Positions 43,114-51,125 of a stretch of DNA of 64,000 nt are shown here, one piece after another. The DNA lies in NCBI GenBank assembly GCA_903822175.1, contig CAIJOB010000018.1, positions 43,903 through 107,902 of the forward strand, written 5' to 3'. A model generated the notes under the pieces. That model did no database searches. It was not told where the DNA came from and was given only the letters and a program-made list of their open reading frames with translations. Origin of the DNA: an uncultured Alphaproteobacteria bacterium (lineage in GTDB: Bacteria > Pseudomonadota > Alphaproteobacteria > Caulobacterales > Caulobacteraceae). Position 1 is the first letter of the stretch, and the number at the start of each line of letters is the position of its first letter. Position numbers and translations under genes: made by a program.

Positions 43114-43728
43114 TCACTTGGGAATGTTGTCGCCATCCAGTTGCGGGACCTTCGTGACCGGCGCCTCGGGTCCGTGGACGGCGACGTACGCCTTCTGCTT
43201 GGCTTCGACGTCAGCCGGGAAGTTCGGCAAGGTCCCGGCGGGGCGCCCGCCGCCCTTGACCAGCGGACCGATCAGATATTCGGCGTGGCAGGCCACGCAG
43301 ACCAGGTAGAGTTTCGCGCCTTCGTCGTAGATGCCCTGCTTGTCCTTCTTGTCCACGGCGGCCTTCACCAGGATCGCCTGGGCGGTGAGCTGCTGAGCGA
43401 ACTTGTCGAAGTCGGCTTCCGGCGCGCGCGGGCGGCCGGGCAATTGCAGGGCGTTCCCCGCCTCGATCAGGACGGCGGCCTGCGACTGCATCAACTCCCA
43501 ACCGGCGTCGGTCTTCGGGTAGTTGTCCACGACGCCCTTGGCGGTATCCGACGTGCCGGACGCGGCCCACAGGGCGTCGGAGTTCGGGTCGACGACCTGG
43601 GCCATGAAGTGCTTCACGTCCAAGGCGTCGACGTTGTACTTGGCCAGCGAGGCCGGCTCGGCCGGCTTTTGCGGCGAACAGGCGGTCAGCAGGGCGGCGC
43701 AGGCCGCGAAGGTCAGAAGGCGTTTCAA
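43114..43728 (-). CDS. cytochrome c-like heme lipoprotein
   Basis: A 204-residue protein with a lipobox (ALLTACSPQ, lipid-attached Cys about residue 17) and one heme motif CVACHAEYLIGP near residue 144. The region VKHFMAQVVDPNSDALWAASGTSDTAKG parallels the secreted heme protein at 33061, so the two are diverged paralogs, one free and one membrane-tethered. It lies just upstream of the receptor relic on the same strand and could have served the same metal-uptake function, for instance metal reduction; this is inference. Confidence 0.8.
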   Translation of the reverse strand: MKRLLTFAACAALLTACSPQKPAEPASLAKYNVDALDVKHFMAQVVDPNSDALWAASGTSDTAKGVVDNYPKTDAGWELMQSQAAVLIEAGNALQLPGRPRAPEADFDKFAQQLTAQAILVKAAVDKKDKQGIYDEGAKLYLVCVACHAEYLIGPLVKGGGRPAGTLPNFPADVEAKQKAYVAVHGPEAPVTKVPQLDGDNIPK

Positions 43729-43765
43729 GGTCCTGGGTCCCCAAGGATTCTATGGGCGATTTTGA

Positions 43766-45133
43766 TTGACCCAAACCTACTTTGCCATTCACACGCCTGT
43801 CCGGTTAAATACGGTCTCCTTGGGGTTACAGAAGGTTACAGGTCGCTTGTCGGGAGGAATCGCCGAGGAAGAGCCCGGTCAGATCGCCGAGTTGGCGCAG
43901 CGCCTCCGCGCGCGCCAGGCGCTGGGCCGTTCCGATGGCCTCAACCGCCTGTTCGACTATCTGGCGGAGCGCGCCGCCGAGGGCGCGCGGCCCAAGGAGT
44001 TCGAAGTCGCCGCGGCGGTGTTCGGACGCACCTCGGCCTTCGACGGCTCGCAGGACGCCTCGGTGCGGGTCGCCGTCCACCGCCTGCGCCGCAAGCTCGA
44101 CGACTTCTACGCCGGCCCCGGCCGCGACGAGCCCATCCGCCTGACCATCCCCAAGGGCGAATACCGCATGGTGGCCGAGCCCCGGCCCGAGGTGGAGATC
44201 GCCGCGGCGCCGGCGGTGGCGGCCCGGCCGTGGCGGACCTACGCCATCGCCGCGATCGCGCTCATCGCGCTCTTGAACCTCGCGGCCTGGGCGGCCTTCT
44301 GGACCACGCACGGGACGGAGCGAGCGCTCGCCCGCGCCGAGAACGCCGCGCCCTGGCGCCAGCTCCTGCACGCCGAGCCGCCGACCCTGCTGGTTCTGGG
44401 CGACTACTACATCTTCGGCGAGATCGACGAGCCGGCCGGCGTCGACCGGCTGATCCGGCAGTATTCGATCAACTCGGCCGCCGATCTCGACGATTGGCTG
44501 ATGGACAATCCCAAGGCCATGGGCCGCTACCGCGACCTCGACCTCTACTACCTGCCGGTCGGCGCTGCGTTTGCGCTGCGCAGCGTCGTGCCGGTGATCT
44601 CGCATGGCCTATCGCACGGCCAAACCCTGCATGTGATCATGGCCTCGGACCTGACGCCGGAGATGCTGAAGCGCAACAACATCATCTATCTGGGCTACCT
44701 CTCGGGCCTTGGCGTGCTGCGCGATCCGGTGTTCGCGGGCTCGCGCTTCTCGGTCGGCGAGACCTATGACGAGCTGCAGGACAACGTCAGCCACCGCCGC
44801 TTCGTCAGCCAGGGCGGCGGGCCGAGCCAGGGCGACGTCAACCGCCGCGACTACGGCTATGTGGCGGCCTTCAAGGGCCCGTCCGGCAACCGCATCGTGA
44901 TCATCGCCGGCGCCCGCGACACCGGCCTGCAGGAGGCCGCCGACGCCATGGCCAACCCCGACGCGCTGAAGGCGCTGGCCAAGAGCGCGGGCGGCGGCAG
45001 CGACTTCGAAGCACTCTACGAGGCCGAGGGCATCGGCCGCTCCAGCCTGGGCGGCAAGCTGATCGTCGCGGCGCCCCGAAGCGCGGTCGATCCCTGGACG
45101 AGCCAGCGCAACCTCAGCTTCCCGCAGGGCTAG
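43766..45133 (+). CDS. winged-helix-type membrane regulator
   Basis: Up to 455 residues. The N-terminal 110 residues follow a recurring pattern (LRARQALGRSDGLNRLFDYLAERAAEG, KEFEVAAAVFGRTSAFDGSQDASVRVAVHRLRRKLDDFY, IRLTIPKGEYRM). It is found at the start of adenylate-cyclase-like and TPR-containing regulators and resembles a winged helix. One membrane helix follows near residues 157-180, then a large C-terminal domain of unknown fold. This suggests a ToxR-like one-component regulator with a periplasmic sensor. No ATG fits: the longest start is TTG at 43766, later TTGs at 43829 or 43851 are possible. Confidence 0.72.
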   Translation: MTQTYFAIHTPVRLNTVSLGLQKVTGRLSGGIAEEEPGQIAELAQRLRARQALGRSDGLNRLFDYLAERAAEGARPKEFEVAAAVFGRTSAFDGSQDASVRVAVHRLRRKLDDFYAGPGRDEPIRLTIPKGEYRMVAEPRPEVEIAAAPAVAARPWRTYAIAAIALIALLNLAAWAAFWTTHGTERALARAENAAPWRQLLHAEPPTLLVLGDYYIFGEIDEPAGVDRLIRQYSINSAADLDDWLMDNPKAMGRYRDLDLYYLPVGAAFALRSVVPVISHGLSHGQTLHVIMASDLTPEMLKRNNIIYLGYLSGLGVLRDPVFAGSRFSVGETYDELQDNVSHRRFVSQGGGPSQGDVNRRDYGYVAAFKGPSGNRIVIIAGARDTGLQEAADAMANPDALKALAKSAGGGSDFEALYEAEGIGRSSLGGKLIVAAPRSAVDPWTSQRNLSFPQG

Positions 45134-45137
45134 GCGC

Positions 45138-46067
45138 ATGAGGGGTCCAGCCACGCGCAGGGCCGTTCTGGGAGCCGGGGCCGCGGCCCTGTCGAGCCTA
45201 CCGTTCGCCGTTCACGCCCAACCAACCAAGTCTCGCCTCATCCTGCTCGGCACCGGCGGCGGGCCGACGCCCAAGCCCAACCGCTCGGCGCCGGCCAACG
45301 CCATCGTCGTGAACGGCCAGGTCTATGTGATCGACTGCGGCAACGGCGTCGCGCGGCAGCTGGTGCTCGCGGGCCTGCCGCTCAATCGGCTGAAGGCGGT
45401 CTTCGTCACCCACCAGCATTCCGACCACAACGCCGACTACGGCAACCTCCTGCTGCTGAGCTGGGCCGGCAACCTGGCGAGCCATGTGGACACCTACGGC
45501 CCGCCGCCGCTGAAGAAGATGACGCGGCTGTTCCTTGAGATGAACGACTACGACATCAAAACCCGGATCGCCGACGAGGGCCGCCCGCCGCTCGCCGACC
45601 TGATCTCGGTCCATGAGGTCTCAGCCGGCGGCCCGGTGATGGCCGACGCCAATGTGAAGGTGACCGCGGCCCTGGTGGACCACGGCGCGGTGAAGCCGGC
45701 GCTGGCCTACCGCTTCGACTGTCCGGACCGCTCGATCGTCTTCTCCGGCGACACCCGGCCCTCGCCCAATCTGGTGCAGTTGGCCAAGGGCGCTGACGTT
45801 CTGGTGCACGAGGTCATGTACCTGCCAGCGGTGGACGGGATGGTCGCCGGCGAGAGCAACGCCAAGACCCTGCGCGAACACCTGCTCAGCGCCCACACCA
45901 CCGCCGAAGAGGTCGGCCGCGTCGCCACGCAAGCCGGCGTGAAGACGCTGGTCCTGTCACACTTCGTCCCCGGCGGCCCTGGCATCTCCGACGAGACCTG
46001 GGCCGCCGCCGTGCGCCCGCACTTCGCCGGCAAACTCGTCGTCGGCCGGGATCTGATGGAACTGTAG
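45138..46067 (+). CDS. Tat-exported metallo-beta-lactamase-fold hydrolase
   Basis: A 309-residue MBL-fold enzyme with an arginine-pair leader (TRRAVLGAGAAALSSL) suggesting Tat export. It has the zinc motif VFVTHQHSDHNADYG, the early Asp strand VYVIDCGNGVARQL, VDHGAVKPALAYRF, IVFSGDTRPS and the final LVLSHFVPG. The arrangement resembles RNase Z/arylsulfatase-like members. Natural substrate unknown. It begins 4 bp after the winged-helix regulator, so the two are probably one operon. Confidence 0.87.
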   Translation: MRGPATRRAVLGAGAAALSSLPFAVHAQPTKSRLILLGTGGGPTPKPNRSAPANAIVVNGQVYVIDCGNGVARQLVLAGLPLNRLKAVFVTHQHSDHNADYGNLLLLSWAGNLASHVDTYGPPPLKKMTRLFLEMNDYDIKTRIADEGRPPLADLISVHEVSAGGPVMADANVKVTAALVDHGAVKPALAYRFDCPDRSIVFSGDTRPSPNLVQLAKGADVLVHEVMYLPAVDGMVAGESNAKTLREHLLSAHTTAEEVGRVATQAGVKTLVLSHFVPGGPGISDETWAAAVRPHFAGKLVVGRDLMEL

Positions 46068-46069
46068 AT

Positions 46070-46229
46070 CCTCCTCCCCTTGTGGGAGGAGGTGTCAGCC
46101 GGAGGGCTGACGGAGGTGGGGTTTTGCTCCGCCCTCCGCGCGAGACTGAGCTCAGTTCGAAGCTGAGAGTCTGAGAAACCCCACCTCCGACCTGCTCCGC
46201 AGGCCACCTCCTCCCACAAGGGGAGGAGG
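46070..46229. repeat. palindromic intergenic repeat, family B copy 1
   Basis: A 160-bp palindrome with outer arms CCTCCTCCCCTTGTGGGAGG and its complement. Inner hairpins include GTCAGCCGGAGGGCTGAC and CCTGCTCCGCAGG, around a central AAACCCCACCTCC/GGAGGTGGGGTTT pair. Related copies at 56912 and 63222 keep the clover-leaf layout with different bases. It sits just after the MBL-fold gene. Confidence 0.8.
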
Positions 46230-46269
46230 ACGCTGATTTGACTCCCCACAGCCTGAGTGTATTGTATGA

Positions 46270-46283
46270 GTGTATGCATACAC
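46270..46283. promoter_or_regulatory. 14-bp palindrome over the GntR start codon
   Basis: GTGTATGCATACAC is a perfect palindrome whose internal ATG (46274-46276) is the chosen start of the GntR-family gene. A further GTGTAT half-site lies just upstream in GTGTATTGTATGAG. GntR proteins of the YtrA subgroup usually bind such AT-rich dyads and repress their own operon, so this is a likely autoregulatory operator on a short-leader transcript. Confidence 0.5.
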
Positions 46284-46678
46284 CGGCGCAGATATTGGCC
46301 GCGTTGCGGTTGGGGGACACGGGCGTCCCGATCTACGTGCAGCTGCGCGATCAATTCCTCAGGGCGATGGGCGCGGGGCTGATGAGCCCGGGCGACCAGA
46401 TGCCGACGATGCGGCAGGTGGCCGTCGAGATGAAGGTCGACCTCAACACCGTGCGCCGGGCCTACGACGAGCTGGAGCGCCTGGGCGCCGTGACCCTGGT
46501 GCGCGGGCGCGGCAGCTACGTCGCCGAACCGCCGCCGGCCATGGAAGGCCACGAGCACGAGACCGAAACCGACCGGCTGGCCCACCAGACCCTGGCCGCC
46601 GCCGCCGCGCTGGGGGTCGACCCCATCGCGCTATCCGAACGCATTGCGGTGCTTGCCGCCAAGGAGAAGACCAAATGA
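46274..46678 (+). CDS. GntR family transcriptional regulator, short YtrA-like
   Basis: A 134-residue regulator. The N-terminal GntR winged helix reads VPIYVQLRDQFLRAMGAGLMSPGDQMPTMRQVAVEMKVDLNTVRRAYDELERLG and GRGSYVAE. Only a short helical tail follows (TDRLAHQTLAAAAALGVDP) in place of a ligand-binding domain, which is typical of the YtrA subfamily. The ATG at 46274 gives the usual N-terminus. It overlaps the slipin gene as ATGA, so the regulator probably controls that gene. Confidence 0.87.
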   Translation: MHTPAQILAALRLGDTGVPIYVQLRDQFLRAMGAGLMSPGDQMPTMRQVAVEMKVDLNTVRRAYDELERLGAVTLVRGRGSYVAEPPPAMEGHEHETETDRLAHQTLAAAAALGVDPIALSERIAVLAAKEKTK

Positions 46679-47694
46679 GCATGCCTGGCTTCACGATGAA
46701 CCTGCCCGGGCAGCGCGCCCGTGGCGGTAATCCCACCGCCGGCCTGATCGCCGTGATCCTGCTGGCCCTGGCCGGCCTGTCGGCCGCGCTGGGCGCGAGC
46801 ACCGAAAACTACGCCCTGTTCGGCCTGGCCGCCCTACTGGCGCTGATCGGGGTCCTGGTCCCGGCCTCGCTGAAGATGGCCAACCATTGGGAGCGCGCGG
46901 TGGTGCTGCGGCTGGGGCGGCTGCAAAGCGTCTCGGGACCCGGCCTCTTCGTGATCGTGCCGGTGATCGACCAGGTGGTCTATTGGCTCGACCAGCGGAT
47001 TCAGACCACCGAGTTCAACGCCGAGCAGGCGCTCTCCAAGGACACCGTGCCGGTGGACGTCGACGCCGTCGTGTTCTGGCAGATTCACGACCCCGAACGC
47101 GCCGCCCTGGAGATCACCGACTATCGCTCGGCGATCAGCCGCGTGGCCCAGACCTCGCTGCGCGAAATGGTCGGCTCATCGCTGCTCTCGACCCTGCTCT
47201 CGGACCGCAAGCACGGCGACGAGATGCTGCGCGAGGAGATCGGCCGCAAGACCGCCGAATGGGGCGTCACCGCCATCTCCGTCGAGATCCGCGATATCGG
47301 CGTTCCCGACGCCCTGCAGGACGCCATGAGCCGCGAAGCTCAGGCGCAACGCGAGGCCGCCGCCCGTATCCACCTGGGCCAGGCCGAACTGGCCGTCGCC
47401 GAGAAGTTCGTCGAGGCCGCGGAGATCTACGCCCGCAGCCCCGCCGCCCTGCAGCTGCGCGCCATGAACATCATCTACGAGACCACCAAGGAGCGCGGCG
47501 CGACGATCCTGATGCCGACCGCCATGGTCGACGCCATGAACCCGGGCGGCCTGCTGGGCCTGACCCAGGCGGCGATGAGCGCCCAGGCCAAGCCCGGAAC
47601 ACCGGCCGCCGAGGCCTCGGTGGTCAACCAGCCGGCCCGCCGCTCGGTGGCCCGCGCCGCGGTCAACGCCGCCAAGCGCAAGACCAAGCGCTAG
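46675..47694 (+). CDS. slipin/SPFH domain membrane protein
   Basis: A 339-residue stomatin-like protein: two hydrophobic stretches (about residues 20-62) followed by the SPFH domain (ERAVVLRLGRLQSVSGPGLFVIVPVIDQVVYWLDQR, TVPVDVDAVVFWQIHDPERAAL, REMVGSSLLSTLLSDR). A coiled-coil region (AQAQREAAARIHLGQAELAVAEKFVEAAEIY) and a basic tail end the protein. Slipins oligomerise in membranes and scaffold microdomains. Usually a NfeD protease partner is adjacent; none is seen here, and instead it is coupled to a GntR regulator. Confidence 0.9.
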   Translation: MSMPGFTMNLPGQRARGGNPTAGLIAVILLALAGLSAALGASTENYALFGLAALLALIGVLVPASLKMANHWERAVVLRLGRLQSVSGPGLFVIVPVIDQVVYWLDQRIQTTEFNAEQALSKDTVPVDVDAVVFWQIHDPERAALEITDYRSAISRVAQTSLREMVGSSLLSTLLSDRKHGDEMLREEIGRKTAEWGVTAISVEIRDIGVPDALQDAMSREAQAQREAAARIHLGQAELAVAEKFVEAAEIYARSPAALQLRAMNIIYETTKERGATILMPTAMVDAMNPGGLLGLTQAAMSAQAKPGTPAAEASVVNQPARRSVARAAVNAAKRKTKR

Positions 47695-47715
47695 GGCAAA
47701 TCGGGGGAGCTGACG

Positions 47716-48714
47716 ATGAGCATGATGCGCAGGCTGACGGTCTGGATCGCGTGCCTGACCGTGGCGATGGTGACGATGGCGTTGGTGCTGGCGAGCGCCG
47801 CCCACGCCGAGGAAGGAGCGAGCATGGAACGCGAAGTCACGGTCGACGGCGGCGCCGCGCCGCTCTCCGGCACGCTGCTCACACCAAACGGCGCGAAGCC
47901 TGGACCGGCCGTGCTGCTGATCGCCGGCTCCGGGCCGACGGACCGAGACGGCAATTCCGTCGTCGCCAGCATCAAGCCCGCCAACCTCAAGCTGATCGCG
48001 CAGGGCCTGGCGGCGGCGGGCATTCCCAGCCTGCGCTACGACAAGCGCGGGCTCGCCAAGAGTGCTCCGGCCATGGTTCGCGAGGCCGACCTGCGCTTCA
48101 CGACCTATGTGGATGACGCCGCGACCTTCGCGCGCTTCCTGAAGACCCAGCCGAACGTGACCTGCGTGGTGCTCCTCGGCCATTCGGAAGGGGCCTTGAT
48201 CGCGGCGATCGCGGCGCAGCAGGTCGCGACCTGTGGGGTGATCGAGGTCTCCGGCATCGGTCGCCCACTGGGTATCGTGCTGCGCGAGCAGATGGCCGCC
48301 CAGCCCCTGACCCCGGCCATGCGAATCCAGGTCGAGACCGCGCTGACCGACCTCGAGCACGGCCACGAGACCCCCAACATCCCCGGCCTGGAATCCCTGT
48401 TCCGGGCCAGCGTCCAGCCCTACCTGATCTCGCAGGTGAGCCTCGATCCGACCAAGGCGCTTGCGGGGGTGAAGGCGCCGGTGCTGATCCTGCAGGGCGA
48501 CAACGACCTGCAGGTCAAGGTGGAGGACGCGGAGCGCCTGCACGCCGCGCGACCCGACGCGACGCTGGTGATCCTGCCCGGCGTGAACCACGTCCTGAAG
48601 ACCGCACCCACCGACCGGGCCGGCAACATCGCCGCCTACGCCGATCCCGAACGGCCGCTGGCGCCCGGCGTCATGCCGGCGATCGTCAGCTTCGTGCGCT
48701 CGTCCGCGCACTGA
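47716..48714 (+). CDS. secreted alpha/beta hydrolase
   Basis: A 332-residue hydrolase with a signal peptide (residues 1-31), the oxyanion segment VLLIAGSGPTDRDGNS, LRYDKRGLAKS, the nucleophile elbow VVLLGHSEGALIA (Ser about residue 157), QGDNDLQVKVED (Asp) and LPGVNHVLK (His). The GSGPTDRDGNS pattern is typical of a clade of esterases/peptidases of the S9-like group. It begins 21 bp after the slipin gene and may be co-transcribed. Confidence 0.86.
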   Translation: MSMMRRLTVWIACLTVAMVTMALVLASAAHAEEGASMEREVTVDGGAAPLSGTLLTPNGAKPGPAVLLIAGSGPTDRDGNSVVASIKPANLKLIAQGLAAAGIPSLRYDKRGLAKSAPAMVREADLRFTTYVDDAATFARFLKTQPNVTCVVLLGHSEGALIAAIAAQQVATCGVIEVSGIGRPLGIVLREQMAAQPLTPAMRIQVETALTDLEHGHETPNIPGLESLFRASVQPYLISQVSLDPTKALAGVKAPVLILQGDNDLQVKVEDAERLHAARPDATLVILPGVNHVLKTAPTDRAGNIAAYADPERPLAPGVMPAIVSFVRSSAH

Positions 48715-48753
48715 GCCTTGGCGTTTGGGCGCGTGCGCGGCTAGCTAGGCCTT

Positions 48754-50427
48754 ATGCGCACCCAAGCCCTCGGCCTCGCCGCCACTGTCGCCCTCCTCGC
48801 TCCGCTCGCGGCTGACGCCGCCGCCAAGACCCCCGCCGACCTGGTGATCTGGGGCGGGCCGATCTACACGGCGGTGGACGCGCGCCCGAAGGTCGAGGCG
48901 GTCGCCGTCAGCCACGGGCGCATCGCCTACGCCGGCGGCAAGGCCGGGGCCCAGGCCCTGGTCGGTCCGGCCACCAAGGTCATCGACCTGAAGGGCGCGG
49001 CGCTCTTCCCCGGCTTCACCGACAGCCACGCCCACCTGGACGGCATCGGCGACCGCGAGCTGACCCTGAACCTGGAGGGCTCGAAGTCGGCGGCTGAGGT
49101 GACCGAGCGCGTCCGCGCCTACATCGCCGAGCATCATCCCACCGGGACCATCGTCGGGCGCGGCTGGATCGAGACCGGCTGGCCCGAACACCGCTTCTTG
49201 GAGAAGGGTGATCTCGACAAGATCGCGCCCGACCAGCCGGTGATCCTGACCCGCGCCGACGGCCATGCGCTGACGGTCAATTCCGCCGGCCTGAAGGCCG
49301 CGCACATCGATGCTGCGACCAAGGACCCGTTCGGCGGCCAGGTGCTCAAGGGCCCCGACGGCCAGCCGACAGGCTTGCTGGTGGACAACGCCAAGGCCCT
49401 GGTCGGCGCGCTCGAGCCCCGGCCCACCCGCGACAGCAAGCTCGCCCGCTTCCGCGCCGCCTTCAAGGTGGAGACCGCCTACGGCTGGACCGGGGTCCAT
49501 TCCATGAGCGTCAACATGGCCGACGTGCCGCTGCTCGAAGAGCTCGACAAGTCCGGCGAGGCCAGCCTGCGCGTCTACAACATGGTCGACTACGCCGGCG
49601 CAGCGCCGTTGATCGCCTCAGGCCCGCGCGCCACGCCGGACGGGCGGATCACCACGCGGGGGATCAAGCTCTACATGGACGGCGCCCTGGGCAGCCGCGG
49701 CGCGGCCCTCTTCGAACCCTATTCCGACGCGCCGACGATCAAGGGCACGCTGATCACCCAGCCGGACGTGATGCGCACCGCGCTCGCCAAGGCGCTGGCC
49801 GCCGGTATCCAGGTTTCGACCCACGCCATCGGCGACCGGGGCAATGCGACGGCGCTCGATCTCTACGAGGAAGCCTTCAAGGCCGACCCGGCGAAGGGCG
49901 CGGCGGGCCGCTGGCGGATCGAGCACGCCCAGATCCTGCGGCCCATCGACATCCCGCGCTTCCACGCCGACCACGTCATCGCCTCGATGCAGCCCAGCCA
50001 CGCCATCGGCGACTTCCACTTCGCCAAGGCCCGCCTGGGCGCCGACCGGCTGAAGGGCGCCTATGCCTGGCAGAGCCTGTTGAAGTCTGGCGCCGTGGTC
50101 GTCGGCGGCTCCGACGCCCCGGTCGAGCGCGGCGCGCCGCTGATCGAGTTCTACGCCGCCGTGGCGCGCAAGGACCTGAAGGGCTTCTCCGACGCCGACT
50201 GGCATCCCGAAGAGAAGCTGACGCGGGCGCAGGCGCTGAAGCTGTTCACGGCGTCGGCGGCCTACGCGCGCTTCGCCGAAAAGGACCTGGGCACGATCAG
50301 CGTCGGCAAACGCGCCGACCTGACCGGCTTCTCGGTCGATCTGATGACCGCCCCCGAGGCCGAAATCCCCAAGGGCCATGCCGTCCTGACCGTCGTCGAC
50401 GGCCAGGTGGTCTACGACAAGCGGTAG
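48754..50427 (+). CDS. YtcJ-like amidohydrolase, secreted
   Basis: A 557-residue amidohydrolase of the family-3/YtcJ type with a signal peptide (residues 1-22). It has the first metal motif GFTDSHAHLDGIG, TIVGRGWIETGWPEHRF, KLYMDGALGSRGAALFEPYSD, VSTHAIGDRGN, IEHAQILRP, ASMQPSHAIGDF and VVGGSDAPVERGAPL. Members hydrolyse amides or cyclic imides; the substrate is not predictable from this sequence. It is a single-gene unit. Confidence 0.88.
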   Translation: MRTQALGLAATVALLAPLAADAAAKTPADLVIWGGPIYTAVDARPKVEAVAVSHGRIAYAGGKAGAQALVGPATKVIDLKGAALFPGFTDSHAHLDGIGDRELTLNLEGSKSAAEVTERVRAYIAEHHPTGTIVGRGWIETGWPEHRFLEKGDLDKIAPDQPVILTRADGHALTVNSAGLKAAHIDAATKDPFGGQVLKGPDGQPTGLLVDNAKALVGALEPRPTRDSKLARFRAAFKVETAYGWTGVHSMSVNMADVPLLEELDKSGEASLRVYNMVDYAGAAPLIASGPRATPDGRITTRGIKLYMDGALGSRGAALFEPYSDAPTIKGTLITQPDVMRTALAKALAAGIQVSTHAIGDRGNATALDLYEEAFKADPAKGAAGRWRIEHAQILRPIDIPRFHADHVIASMQPSHAIGDFHFAKARLGADRLKGAYAWQSLLKSGAVVVGGSDAPVERGAPLIEFYAAVARKDLKGFSDADWHPEEKLTRAQALKLFTASAAYARFAEKDLGTISVGKRADLTGFSVDLMTAPEAEIPKGHAVLTVVDGQVVYDKR

Positions 50428-50430
50428 GGC

Positions 50431-50691
50431 CTAATCGTCGCCGTCGGCGATGTCGGAGAGATGGCCGCCCATCTTCTCGCCAAAGGCGCTGGTGACGATC
50501 TTGCCCTTGTCCTTCTGGCCCGGATGGGCCTTCCCGTCGGACTTCTGGGCCTGGGTCTTCTTGTGGCTGTCGTCGCCATCGGCGATGTCCGATAGGTGGC
50601 CGTCCATCTTCTGGCCAAAGGCGGTGTGCACAACCGTGCCCTTGTCTTTCTGCTTCGGCTTGGCGCGCGGGCCGGTGGTCTCGTCAGCCAT
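50431..50691 (-). CDS. small acidic/basic protein with internal tandem repeat
   Basis: An 86-residue protein made of two near-identical units: KDKGTVVHTAFGQKMDGHLS (about residue 15) and KDKGKIVTSAFGEKMGGHLS (about residue 60), each ending DIADGDD. They are joined by a Lys/Gln-rich linker. No signal peptide. The DNA repeats are diverged enough to be old and coding. Unknown function; the repeated AFGxKM-GHLSDIADGDD element could be a binding module. It is convergent with the amidohydrolase, three bases apart. Confidence 0.65.
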   Translation of the reverse strand: MADETTGPRAKPKQKDKGTVVHTAFGQKMDGHLSDIADGDDSHKKTQAQKSDGKAHPGQKDKGKIVTSAFGEKMGGHLSDIADGDD

Positions 50692-50840
50692 GGGGTGCTC
50701 CTAAACTTGAGGCGCTCGCCTATGGGCAGTTCATCACGCTTTCAACGTGCGCCGTTGCGGAAATCTGGCCGACGCCTTCGAGGATCGATAAGCGTGCGGT
50801 CGGCGACACTTTTCCAGGCGGCGCTTTGGAGCGAGCATTG

Positions 50841-51125
50841 ATGGCGGGCGGTTGGCTGATCGGGGTGCTGCTGGAGGTTCCGGGCGAGCCCGCGCCGCTG
50901 CGCCACTACTTCGCCATCGGCCATGAGGACCAGGGCAAGTCGGAGTGGACCGCCGTCGACTGGGCCGGACGTGCGGGCCGCGTCGCATCCAGCCCGGCGG
51001 GCGGCCAGGAGCCGGTGCAGGCGATCCGCCCGCTGACCGCCGGCAAGATGAAATCGCTCGGCCTCGCGCAAGGCCAGGTCCGCGAGCTGGGCTGGCGCCA
51101 TCCCAGGCGCTGGCTGACCGGATGA
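50841..51125 (+). CDS. hypothetical protein coupled to a TPR protein
   Basis: About 94 residues from the ATG at 50841 (an earlier TTG-type start at 50826 is possible). It reads GGWLIGVLLEVPGEPAPLRHYFAIGHEDQGKSEWTAVDWA and is soluble with no recognised motif. Its stop overlaps the TPR gene start as ATGA, so the two are translationally coupled. Confidence 0.6.
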   Translation: MAGGWLIGVLLEVPGEPAPLRHYFAIGHEDQGKSEWTAVDWAGRAGRVASSPAGGQEPVQAIRPLTAGKMKSLGLAQGQVRELGWRHPRRWLTG

